Shown here: positions 1 to 7,400 of the stretch, piece by piece
Numbering within the stretch: position 1 is the stretch's first letter
Layout of the letters: each line of letters opens with the position of its first letter
From: Micromonospora lutea
GTDB taxonomy: Bacteria; Actinomycetota; Actinomycetes; Mycobacteriales; Micromonosporaceae
Reading direction: 5' to 3'
NCBI RefSeq assembly: GCF_016863535.1
Contig: NZ_BOPB01000010.1
Span: 1-64,000, forward strand
Length of the DNA stretch: 64,000 nt
The notes under the pieces: model-generated
What the model was told of the DNA's origin: nothing
What the model saw: only the letters and a program-made list of their open reading frames with translations
Database searches by the model: none
Made by a program: the position numbers and the translations under genes

Positions 1-41
1 CCGCGTCGGCGACTCTTGCGGTGTGTGGGGATTTCGTTCAT
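1..41 (-). CDS. Possible start of a gene truncated by the left edge
   Basis: On the minus strand an ATG at 41 is preceded by AAGGAG about 12 nt upstream, and the 13 visible codons read M-N-E-I-P-T-H-R-K-S-R-R-R with no stop. The basic start would suit the n-region of a Sec signal peptide, so a secreted protein is a possible guess. The fairly long, AT-richer upstream region with a promoter-like pair (see 242-269) fits a gene with its own leader. Too little is visible to assign a family; the call rests only on start, ribosome-binding site and context. Confidence 0.4.
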   Translation of the reverse strand, partial: MNEIPTHRKSRRR

Positions 42-357
42 GGTGGCGTGCTTCTCCTTGCGAGAGGCGGCGTGACGTGATCGACGGGGTGCTTGTGGTA
101 ACGGGACGGTCACCGTTCGTCGTTGCCGCGCCATGGTTGTACGAATTACCGGACTGTCGGTTGTGTGGGTGTTCCACTGCTACTTCGCGTCGCCACTGAC
201 CCCCAGACTGAGGATGTTAGCCAGCATCGATGTTTCCGATATCGTTATCCAACGATCGATGTCAGTCAAGGAATGTCGTACGACCGGCTGAATCGATCAA
301 CCAGGCGGATGCCACCGGCTGGTACGTGCGGGCGACGTGGCGGGAGAAGCACGCGGC
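42..357. other. Non-coding region left of ung
   Basis: No convincing gene lies here. The stretch is less GC-rich than its surroundings, especially 140-300. It lies downstream of ung and upstream of the possible partial gene at 1-41 (-), so it probably holds that gene's promoter and leader. No strong hairpin terminator for ung is visible. The short plus-strand open frames here have no family-like sequence. Confidence 0.5.
242..269 (-). promoter_or_regulatory. Promoter-like -35/-10 pair with ATCGAT repeats
   Basis: On the minus strand TTGACT (269-264) is followed after 16 nt by TAACGA (247-242), a plausible sigma-70-like promoter for the possible gene starting at 41. Short CATCGAT/ATCGATG inverted words lie around it and could be operator half-sites. 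This is inference from spacing and sequence only. Confidence 0.3.
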
Positions 358-1059
358 TCAGCCGGCCGAGCGCTCCCAGTCGATGGTGGGCTGGCCGGCG
401 TCGGCGAGCGCCTTGTTGGCCGCGCTGAACGGCCGGCTGCCGAGGAAGCCGCGCGGATTCATCGGGCTGGGATGACCGGCCTCCAGGACCACGTGCGAGG
501 GGTTGCTGACCAGCGTCGCCTTCTTGCGCGCGTAGCCGCCCCAGAGGAGAAAGACCACCCGGGAGTCCAGCGCGTCGAGTGCCCGGATGGTCGCGTCGGT
601 GAACTCCTCCCAGCCCCGGTTCGCGTGCGAACCGGGCTTGCCCTGCCGCACGGTCAGCACCGAGTTGAGCAACAGCACACCCTGCGCCGCCCAGCCGTCG
701 AGGTTGCCGCTGCGCGGCTTCGGCACGCCCAGATCCTCGCCCAGTTCCTTGAAGACGTTGCGCAACGACGGCGGCACCGACACCCCCTCCCGCACACTGA
801 AGCTCAACCCGTGAGCCTGGCCGGCGCGGTGGTAGGGATCCTGACCGAGGATCAACACCCGGCAGGCCGACGGCGCGCAGAGCCGATAGGCCGAGAACAG
901 ATCCTCGACCGGCGGGAAGACCGGGCCGGCAGCGTACTCCCCGGCGACGAACTCGGCCAACGCGGACACCCGGGCCGGGTCGAGATGGGGGGTCAGCACC
1001 GCCCGCCACTCATCGGGAAGCAGCGCCAGCAGGTCGAGAGCAGGGGTGTCGTCGGGCAT
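358..1059 (-). CDS. ung: Uracil-DNA glycosylase (family 1)
   Basis: Removes uracil from DNA to start base-excision repair. The 233-aa product has the family-1 signatures: the catalytic GQDPYH water-activating motif near residue 73, LLLNSVLTV in the middle, and HPSP near the C-terminus in the DNA-intercalation loop. The start is the ATG at 1059, preceded by GAGAGG about 7 nt upstream; an in-frame upstream start adds 12 residues without a better ribosome site. It lies about 60 bp downstream of tsaE on the same strand and may be read with it. Length and motifs are normal for the family. Confidence 0.96.
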   Translation of the reverse strand: MPDDTPALDLLALLPDEWRAVLTPHLDPARVSALAEFVAGEYAAGPVFPPVEDLFSAYRLCAPSACRVLILGQDPYHRAGQAHGLSFSVREGVSVPPSLRNVFKELGEDLGVPKPRSGNLDGWAAQGVLLLNSVLTVRQGKPGSHANRGWEEFTDATIRALDALDSRVVFLLWGGYARKKATLVSNPSHVVLEAGHPSPMNPRGFLGSRPFSAANKALADAGQPTIDWERSAG

Positions 1060-1119
1060 CGGCAACCTCTCACCGGTCGGAACGTCTGCGGGCACTGTAG
1101 GTATCGGGTACGACAGCGC

Positions 1120-1599
1120 TCAGCCCAGGGCGGCGAGGCGCTCCGCCCAGTCGCCACCGACCGGCTCCAGCTCCGCCGTACGGGTATCGTCGTCGTGCCG
1201 GTGCAGGCGGATCCGCAGATGCGCGTCGGCCAGTTGCTCCACCAGCCCTTCGCCCCACTCGACCACGGTCACCGACTCGTCGACCGAAGCGTCGAGGTCG
1301 AGGTCGTCGATCTCGGCCCGGGGATCACCCGCGTCACCCAACCGGTACGCGTCAGCGTGCACCAGCGCCACTGCGCGCCCGCCGGTCGGGTCCGGACGGT
1401 GCACCCGGGCGATCACGAACGTCGGCGAGGTGATGTCACCGAGCACCCCCAGACCGGCCCCGATCCCCCGGGTCAACGCGGTCTTGCCCGCGCCCAGCGG
1501 GCCGGTGAGCAGCACCAGGTCACCGGCGCGCAGCAGCCCGGCCAGCCGACGCCCGAAGGCGTACGTGTCCGCGACCGTCGGCAGCACGACCTCGGTCAC
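1120..1599 (-). CDS. tsaE: tRNA threonylcarbamoyladenosine ATPase TsaE
   Basis: P-loop ATPase that works with TsaB and TsaD in making t6A37 of ANN-decoding tRNAs. The 159-aa product has a Walker A motif (GPLGAGKT, about residues 33-40), the SPTF motif after it and a late VEWGE motif typical of TsaE/YjeE. The GTG start at 1599 overlaps the stop of the upstream hydrolase gene by 4 bp (GTGA), so it is probably translationally coupled and co-transcribed with alr and the hydrolase. tsaB, often the next gene in other actinobacteria, does not follow; ung does. Confidence 0.94.
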   Translation of the reverse strand: MTEVVLPTVADTYAFGRRLAGLLRAGDLVLLTGPLGAGKTALTRGIGAGLGVLGDITSPTFVIARVHRPDPTGGRAVALVHADAYRLGDAGDPRAEIDDLDLDASVDESVTVVEWGEGLVEQLADAHLRIRLHRHDDDTRTAELEPVGGDWAERLAALG

Positions 1600-2699
1600 G
1601 AGCCGTCCCGCCCGCAGGTGTCGAGGAAGCTGAGCAACGCGGCGTTGACCTCGTCGGCGTGCTCCAGCATCACCACGTGACCGCTGTCGGGGATCCGTAC
1701 GAACTCGGCGTGCGGCAGCCGCCGGACGATCTCCTCCGAATGGTTGATCGGGGTGATCATGTCCTTGTCGCCGACGATCACCAGCACCGGCGTGCCCGCC
1801 AACGCGGCCAGTGCCGGAAATCGGGAGTGGGTGGCCAGCGTGCGCAGATAGCGGGTCACCGTGTCGGCGGAGGTACGGGAGTTCATCTGCTCCACGTAGG
1901 ACACCAGGGCAGGGCTCGGATTGCTGGTGCCGAAACCGTACCTGCGCGTGAGCAACCAGGCCACGTTCGTGGTCGAGCGGCGGGCCCGGTCGATCACCGC
2001 CCCGCCGTAACGGGTGACGTTGCCCGCCATGTAGAGCACCGGCGCGCCCACCCGGCCCAGCAGGGCGGGCGCGACCAGCTTCGTCTCCGCCAGCAGCCCG
2101 CCCGACGTGGCCATCAGCACGGTTCCCACCACCCGGTCGCCGAACATCTCCGGATACAGCTCGGCCAGGGCCATGATGGTCATGCCGCCCATCGAGTGAC
2201 CGACGAGCACCAGGGGCCCCTCCGGGGCAGCCTCGTCGATCACCCGGCGCAGCGTACGCCCCAGCGCAGCCAGGTCGTACTCGCCGCTCTCCAGCCGCCC
2301 CGACCGGCCGTGCCCCGGCTGGTCGTACGCGACGATCCGGTGCTCGCCCCGCTCGGCGAGCAGCTTGCGCTGGAAGTGGAAGGTGCCCATGTCCAGGCAG
2401 AAGCCGTGCACCAGCAGCACGGTCGGGTTGCCCGCTACCGGTCGGGTCGGCTCGACCACCTCGACGTGGATGTCGGTGCCGTCGCTCATCTCCAGCCGGT
2501 ACGCCTCGTCGTACCGCTGATCGTCGAAGACCTCGTCGGCGTACGCGTCGGTGGGGTCCGCCTTCAGCCGGCGGACCAGGGCGCGTTCCGTGGCGACGCC
2601 GGCGGCCAGTCCGGCGGCGGCCACCCCCAGCGCCGCGCCCACGAGTCCGGCGGCCTTTCCGGCGGTCGTCCGGGGTCGCGGAATGTGCCAACCGCTCAT
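1596..2699 (-). CDS. Alpha/beta hydrolase with N-terminal hydrophobic segment
   Basis: A 367-aa hydrolase of unknown substrate. Residues about 13-34 form an Ala/Gly-rich hydrophobic segment that may anchor it in the membrane. The fold signatures are HGFCLDMG (oxyanion loop), the nucleophile elbow GHSMGG, and a late GDKDMITP segment and SGHVVMLE segment carrying the acid and the catalytic His. It overlaps alr by 4 bp (ATGA) and tsaE by 4 bp, so alr-hydrolase-tsaE form a tight operon. This neighbourhood is common in actinobacteria, but the substrate is not evident. Confidence 0.9.
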   Translation of the reverse strand: MSGWHIPRPRTTAGKAAGLVGAALGVAAAGLAAGVATERALVRRLKADPTDAYADEVFDDQRYDEAYRLEMSDGTDIHVEVVEPTRPVAGNPTVLLVHGFCLDMGTFHFQRKLLAERGEHRIVAYDQPGHGRSGRLESGEYDLAALGRTLRRVIDEAAPEGPLVLVGHSMGGMTIMALAELYPEMFGDRVVGTVLMATSGGLLAETKLVAPALLGRVGAPVLYMAGNVTRYGGAVIDRARRSTTNVAWLLTRRYGFGTSNPSPALVSYVEQMNSRTSADTVTRYLRTLATHSRFPALAALAGTPVLVIVGDKDMITPINHSEEIVRRLPHAEFVRIPDSGHVVMLEHADEVNAALLSFLDTCGRDGS

Positions 2700-3814
2700 G
2701 GGTGGTCGCCGTCGTAGACGCGGGGCACCCGGGTGCTGCCGAACCGGGTGACGATCTCGTAGTTGATGGTGCCGACCGCCTCGGCCCAGTCGTCAGCGGT
2801 GGGCTCGCCCTCGGCCCCGCTGCCGAACAGGACCGCCACGTCGCCGGCGGCCACCGGGTCGTCGCCGCAGTCGAGCACGAACTGGTCCATGCAGACCCGA
2901 CCGGAGATGGTCCGGCGGACCCCGCCGAGCTGCACCGGACCGGAGTTCGAGGCGTGTCGGGGCACCCCGTCGGCGTAGCCGAGCGGCACCACGGCCAGGT
3001 TCGCCGCACGCTCGGTCGTGTAGGTGTGGCCGTAGGAGACACCCGAACCGGCCGGCACCCGCTTGGTCAGCATCACCCGGGCGCGGGCGGTCATCGCCGG
3101 ACGCAGCCCGTACGTCTCGCCCGCCACCGGGGAGAGTCCGTAGACGGCCAGCCCCGGACGGACCAGGTCGAAATGGGTGTCCGGCCGGGTCAGCGTGGCC
3201 GCCGAGTTGGCCAGGTGCCGGTAGCGCGGGCGCAGCCCGGCCCGCTCGACCATGGCCAGGCCCTCGTGGAAAACGGCCAACTGCCGATCGGTGGTCGGGT
3301 GACCGGGCGAATCCGCGTACACGAAGTGGCTCCACACCCCGACCACCTCGGCCAGCCCGTCGGCCTGTGCCTTCGCGGCGGCGTCGAGCAGAGTCGGCCA
3401 GTCGGCGACCGTCGCGCCGCCCCGGGCCAGCCCGGTGTCGATCTTCAGGTGCAGTCGGACGGGTCGCCCGGCCGTCCGGCTCGCCGCCAGCATCTCGTCG
3501 AGCTGGGGCAGGCTGGCCGCTCCCAGGTCGATGTTGGCCGTCACGCCGGTGTGCAGCGGTAGCCCCGGCGTGAGCAGCCAGGCCAGCACCGGGGCCTCGA
3601 TGCCGGCCGCGCGCAACGCCAGCGCCTCGTCCAGGGTGCAGACGCCGAGCCAGTCCGCTCCCGCGTCGAGCGCCGCTCGGGCGGCCGGAACCATGCCGTG
3701 GCCGTATCCGTCGCCCTTCACCACCGCCATCAGTTCCGCGCTGGTGCCCGCGCGCAGCCGGTCCACGTTCTCCCGGATCGCGTCAAGGTCGACACGTACC
3801 TCGGCCTGCCACAT
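2696..3814 (-). CDS. alr: Alanine racemase
   Basis: PLP-dependent enzyme making D-alanine for peptidoglycan. The 372-aa product starts with VDLDAIRENV and the PLP-lysine motif AVVKGDGYGHG (Lys near residue 34). The catalytic tyrosine lies in the later SYGHTY segment, and the C-terminal domain contains CMDQFVLD. The ATG at 3814 has a GGGTGGAAG ribosome site. It is the second gene of a minus-strand run that starts with the hydrate-repair enzyme and continues to tsaE. Length is typical. Confidence 0.97.
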   Translation of the reverse strand: MWQAEVRVDLDAIRENVDRLRAGTSAELMAVVKGDGYGHGMVPAARAALDAGADWLGVCTLDEALALRAAGIEAPVLAWLLTPGLPLHTGVTANIDLGAASLPQLDEMLAASRTAGRPVRLHLKIDTGLARGGATVADWPTLLDAAAKAQADGLAEVVGVWSHFVYADSPGHPTTDRQLAVFHEGLAMVERAGLRPRYRHLANSAATLTRPDTHFDLVRPGLAVYGLSPVAGETYGLRPAMTARARVMLTKRVPAGSGVSYGHTYTTERAANLAVVPLGYADGVPRHASNSGPVQLGGVRRTISGRVCMDQFVLDCGDDPVAAGDVAVLFGSGAEGEPTADDWAEAVGTINYEIVTRFGSTRVPRVYDGDHP

Positions 3815-3855
3815 GCTTCCACCCTACTTTCCGCGCTGATCACCACGACGGGTAC

Positions 3856-5325
3856 TCAGGGCAGACGGGCCAGCACGGGACGCAACGCGGCGGCGACGTC
3901 CGGCGCGGTCACCGGGCCGCCCCGGGCCGCTTCCCGGCCGGCCAGCCCGTGCAGGTACGCCGCGGCGGCAGCGGCCCGGTCGGCCGGCAACCCCGCCGCG
4001 AGCAGCGAACCGAGCAGTCCGGCCAGCACGTCGCCGGTGCCGCCGGTGGCCAACGCGGGCGTGCCGGTCGGGTTGACGTACGCCTGCCCGTCCGGCGTGC
4101 CGACCACCGTGCGATCCCCCTTGAGCAGCACCACCGCGTTCATCCAGGCAGCCAGTCGCAGCGTGGCGGCGACCCGGTCGGCACCCGGTTCCTCCCCGCA
4201 GAGCCGGGTGAACTCCCGATCGTGCGGGGTGACCACGATCGGCGCGTCCCGTCGTCGCAACTGATCGGCCAGGGAGCCGTCGACCAGCAGGGTCAGCGCG
4301 TCGGCGTCCAGCACCACCGGTACCGGTGCGGCGAGCACCGTCCGCAGTTCGGTCGCCGCCCGCTCGTCGGTGCCCAGTCCTGACCCGCACACCCAGGCCT
4401 GCACCCGGCCGGCATCGGCCACCCGACCGGTGGCGATCACCGAGGGGTGCTCACGCACCACCTCGTCCCGGGCGCCCCCGGCGTAGCGCACCAGGCCGGT
4501 CGGACCGGCGAGCGCGCCGCCGACGGAGAGCACCGCCGCGCCCGGGTACGTCGCGGAGCCGGTGGCGACCCCGACCACACCCCGAGAGTACTTCTCCGAG
4601 GTGGGACCGAGCGGGGGCCACCAGTCGGCCACGTCGGACCACTCCACCACGCGCAGTGCGGGGCTGCCGCGCAGCCACGGCGTCAACCCGATGTCGACCA
4701 GTTCCACCTCGCCGGCCAGTGCGGCGGCGGGGCCGACCGCCAGCGCCGGTTTCCACGCGCCGAAGGCCACCGTCACGTCGGCGTGCACCGCGTTGGGTCG
4801 GCCGGACGGCGTCAGCGGCACCGCTCCGGTGTCCACCGTGACACCGCTGGGCACATCGACCGCCACCACCGTCGCCCGCTCGCCGTCACGTCCCCGGTGC
4901 CGAAGCAGGCTCGCCGCCAACTGGTCAGCGGGCTCCCGCAGCCCACCGTGACCGCCGATGCCGACGATCCCGTCCAGCACCACGTCGACCACCGCAGGTG
5001 GCCGCGACACCACCCGCCCGCCGGCCGCCCGCAGCGCGGCCAGGCCGTCGGCGTGCGCCCGCTCCGGGGTGAGCAACAACGCCGAGACCGCGGCACCGCG
5101 CCGAGCGAGCCGGGCACCGGCGTACAGGGTGTCGCCACCGTTGTCGCCGGAGCCGACGAGCAGCAGCACCGGCGCGGCGTACACCCCGCCCCGCTCGGCG
5201 AGCAGCAGCGCGCAGCGCCGGGCCAGCCCGGCGGCGGCGCGTTGCATCAGCGTGCCGGGTGGCAGGGTGGCCATCAGCGCCGTTTCCGCCGCGCGTATGT
5301 CCGCCACCCGCCAGACCGATCGCAT
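3856..5325 (-). CDS. nnr: Bifunctional NAD(P)H-hydrate epimerase/dehydratase
   Basis: Repairs hydrated NADH and NADPH. The 489-aa product joins an N-terminal epimerase (YjeF_N; GDNGGD near residue 55 and a later DVPSGV) to a C-terminal ribokinase-like ADP-dependent dehydratase (YjeF_C; the TGGTGD motif near residue 445). The ATG at 5325 gives the usual MRSVWRVADIRAAE start; a longer frame upstream has no domain sequence. The tRNA-modification gene tsaE and alr lie downstream, the arrangement found in many actinobacteria. Confidence 0.95.
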   Translation of the reverse strand: MRSVWRVADIRAAETALMATLPPGTLMQRAAAGLARRCALLLAERGGVYAAPVLLLVGSGDNGGDTLYAGARLARRGAAVSALLLTPERAHADGLAALRAAGGRVVSRPPAVVDVVLDGIVGIGGHGGLREPADQLAASLLRHRGRDGERATVVAVDVPSGVTVDTGAVPLTPSGRPNAVHADVTVAFGAWKPALAVGPAAALAGEVELVDIGLTPWLRGSPALRVVEWSDVADWWPPLGPTSEKYSRGVVGVATGSATYPGAAVLSVGGALAGPTGLVRYAGGARDEVVREHPSVIATGRVADAGRVQAWVCGSGLGTDERAATELRTVLAAPVPVVLDADALTLLVDGSLADQLRRRDAPIVVTPHDREFTRLCGEEPGADRVAATLRLAAWMNAVVLLKGDRTVVGTPDGQAYVNPTGTPALATGGTGDVLAGLLGSLLAAGLPADRAAAAAAYLHGLAGREAARGGPVTAPDVAAALRPVLARLP

Positions 5326-5386
5326 GCCCCAAACCCTACCGGCGCGGAGGCCGCAAGATAGCCGTCCGGCGCGCGTCCGGCAACGC

Positions 5387-5429
5387 CTGTGGACAAACCA
5401 GGGGTACGCGCACCGCCGGCTGTCCACAG
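5387..5429. promoter_or_regulatory. Inverted pair of DnaA-box-like sites
   Basis: CTGTGGACAA at 5387-5396 reads TTGTCCACAG on the minus strand, matching the actinomycete DnaA-box form TTGTCCACA. A second, opposite near-match, CTGTCCACA, lies at 5420-5428. Together they form 9-bp inverted arms 25 nt apart in the divergent gap between the hydrate-repair gene and the WXG100-like gene. Function is not shown; a DnaA-responsive promoter or chance are both possible. Confidence 0.35.
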
Positions 5430-5498
5430 GGCACGACCGACGGCCACGTCACCACCTAGCCTCGTCGGCGTCGTGCTGATGCCGGGCGGGAGGAACCG

Positions 5499-5795
5499 AT
5501 GGCCGAGGAGAAGTTGACCGTACGGCCGGAGCTGCTGCACCAGGTCGGGCAGGCGCTGGGGGCTACCGCCTACCGGCTGGCGCACGGGCTGGCCGGTGAG
5601 CGAGGGCTGACCGCACCGGCCCGGGAATGGTCGACGGCACAGGCGCTCGCCGGCCTGGAGACGGCCGTGCACGCCTGGTCCGGGCGGCTCGGTGCCCGGG
5701 TCGCGGAGACCAGTGACGCGGTACGCGCCGCCGCCGGGGCGTACGAGTCGGTGGACGCGCGGGCCGCCGCCCGGCTGTCCGCCCTGCCCCGATGA
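5499..5795 (+). CDS. Small WXG100/ESX-like helical protein
   Basis: A 98-aa, Ala-rich, almost entirely helical protein with no signal peptide or membrane segment. A central W (AREWSTAQAL, then VHAWSGRLG) and two long helices resemble type VII (ESX) substrates of the WXG100/PE-like superfamily, although no clean WXG motif is present. The ATG at 5499 has a strong GGGAGG site. It overlaps the next gene by 4 bp (ATGA), so the two are coupled. Role inferred only from size, helices and neighbour; an ESX secretion partner is plausible. Confidence 0.75.
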   Translation: MAEEKLTVRPELLHQVGQALGATAYRLAHGLAGERGLTAPAREWSTAQALAGLETAVHAWSGRLGARVAETSDAVRAAAGAYESVDARAAARLSALPR

Positions 5796-7390
5796 ACGCA
5801 CCGGGGCAGGTCGGTTACGCCCAACTCTCCACGGTCGACCCGGCCGCCTGGCGGGCCACCGGGTCGGCCTGGGCGGGTCTGACCGGGTTGGTCGAGCGGC
5901 GGGCCGGTGAACTGGCTGACGGCGGTGCGACGCTGCGCACGGGTTGGTCGGGCAGTGCCGCCGGGTCGGCCGACGCTCGACTGTCCGGGCTGCGCGCCGA
6001 GCTGGTCGCCCTGGTTCCGGCCGTGATCGAGACCGATCAGATCCTCGCCGAGTTCGCCGCGCGGTTGGTCGCCGCGCGGGCTCGGCTGGCGGCGGCCGTG
6101 GCGCTGGCCGCCACAACCGGTGTGCTGATCGACCGCCGGGGCGATGTCCGCGCCGATCCGTCCCGGGTGTCGACCGACCGCACCGGCCAGCCGGTGCTCC
6201 AGGTGGCTGCGGCCCTGCGGGAGGCCCTCGACCTGGCCGACGCGGCCGACGCGGAAGCCACGACCCGTCTCGCACGGCTGACCAGGGCCGCCAGCACCGG
6301 CTGGCCGGCTCAGCCACCGTCCTACCGTCCGCCGCCGAACGCCGATCCTGGTCTGGTGCGGCGCTGGTGGGCCGGGCTCACTCCGGCCGAGCGTCGCTGG
6401 CTGGTGGTGCACGATCCGGCGCTGACCGGCCGACTCGACGGGGTGCCGGCCGAAGCCCGTGACCAGGCGAACCGGCTGCTGCTCGCCGCTCGACGGGCGG
6501 CACTGGTCGAGCGGTGGGAGCAGTTGCTGGCCCGGGTGCCACGCGGCCCGCTGGAGCTGGCCGGGCTGCGTGCCGTGGACGCCGCGATGTCCGGGTTGGA
6601 CGCCCTCGTCGACCGGTTGGAGTCAGCTCACCAACCACGGGCGTACCTGCTGGGTCTGGACGTCGGCGGCGAGGGACGGGCGGTGGTGGCGCTGGGCAAC
6701 CCGGACCGCGCCACGGATGTGCTCACCTACGTGCCGGGGATGACCGCTGGGCTCAGCGACGCCACCGGCGAACTGGGCCGGGCGGCCCGGGTGCTGGAGC
6801 GCTGCGCCGAGCTGGCCCCCGGTACGCAGACCTCGGCGGTGCTCTGGCTGGATTACGACGCCCCGGATTTCCTGCACGAGGCGGCCTGGGACGGACAGGC
6901 CCGCGCGGCCGGGGAGGCGCTGCACCGGTTCCAGGAGGGCCTGCGGGCCACCCACGACGGCCCGCCGGGCCGGCAGACCGTGCTCGGGCACAGCTACGGG
7001 TCACTGGTGGTGGGCACCGCCGCCCGCGATCATGGTTTGGCGGCGGACGCGCTGGTCTTCGTCGGCTCACCCGGCGTCGGCGTGACGCACGCGGCCGACC
7101 TGGGGCTGCCACCCGGGCAGGTGTGGGCCAGCACCGCACCGGACGACGTGATCCGGCTGACCCGCCCGCCGGACGAGCTGGCCCGGCGGGCGGCGCTCGG
7201 TGCCACCCCGATCGGCACGATCGCCGGCTGGCTGGCCGGGTCGAGCGACGAACGCTGGTTCGGGCGCGACCCGGCCGAGCCGGGCTTCGGAGGCCGGACG
7301 TTCCCCAGTGGCCGGTACGGCCACACCGGCTACTGGCATCCGGACAATCCGGCGCTGGACGGGATGGCGCGGGTGGTGCTGGGCCGGTGA
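5792..7390 (+). CDS. DUF1023-type alpha/beta hydrolase
   Basis: A 532-aa protein. Residues about 1-160 are helical and WXG-like (TGWSGSAA), followed by a C-terminal alpha/beta-hydrolase region with the nucleophile elbow GHSYGS near residue 400 and a late GHTGYW segment. This architecture matches the DUF1023 hydrolases of actinobacteria, often linked with ESX-type helical modules. No signal peptide is seen. It is coupled to the small helical gene upstream and ends tail-to-tail with glmS, 10 bp away. Substrate unknown. Confidence 0.85.
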   Translation: MNAPGQVGYAQLSTVDPAAWRATGSAWAGLTGLVERRAGELADGGATLRTGWSGSAAGSADARLSGLRAELVALVPAVIETDQILAEFAARLVAARARLAAAVALAATTGVLIDRRGDVRADPSRVSTDRTGQPVLQVAAALREALDLADAADAEATTRLARLTRAASTGWPAQPPSYRPPPNADPGLVRRWWAGLTPAERRWLVVHDPALTGRLDGVPAEARDQANRLLLAARRAALVERWEQLLARVPRGPLELAGLRAVDAAMSGLDALVDRLESAHQPRAYLLGLDVGGEGRAVVALGNPDRATDVLTYVPGMTAGLSDATGELGRAARVLERCAELAPGTQTSAVLWLDYDAPDFLHEAAWDGQARAAGEALHRFQEGLRATHDGPPGRQTVLGHSYGSLVVGTAARDHGLAADALVFVGSPGVGVTHAADLGLPPGQVWASTAPDDVIRLTRPPDELARRAALGATPIGTIAGWLAGSSDERWFGRDPAEPGFGGRTFPSGRYGHTGYWHPDNPALDGMARVVLGR

Positions 7391-7400
7391 CCCACCGCCA

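Noticed and set aside
123-475. Plus-strand frames of 81-101 aa near the left edge
   Set aside because: No ribosome site, Arg/Pro-rich composition, run into ung antisense; judged non-coding.
337-1680. 447-aa plus-strand frame over ung and tsaE
   Set aside because: Shadow of two genes with clear catalytic motifs on the other strand.
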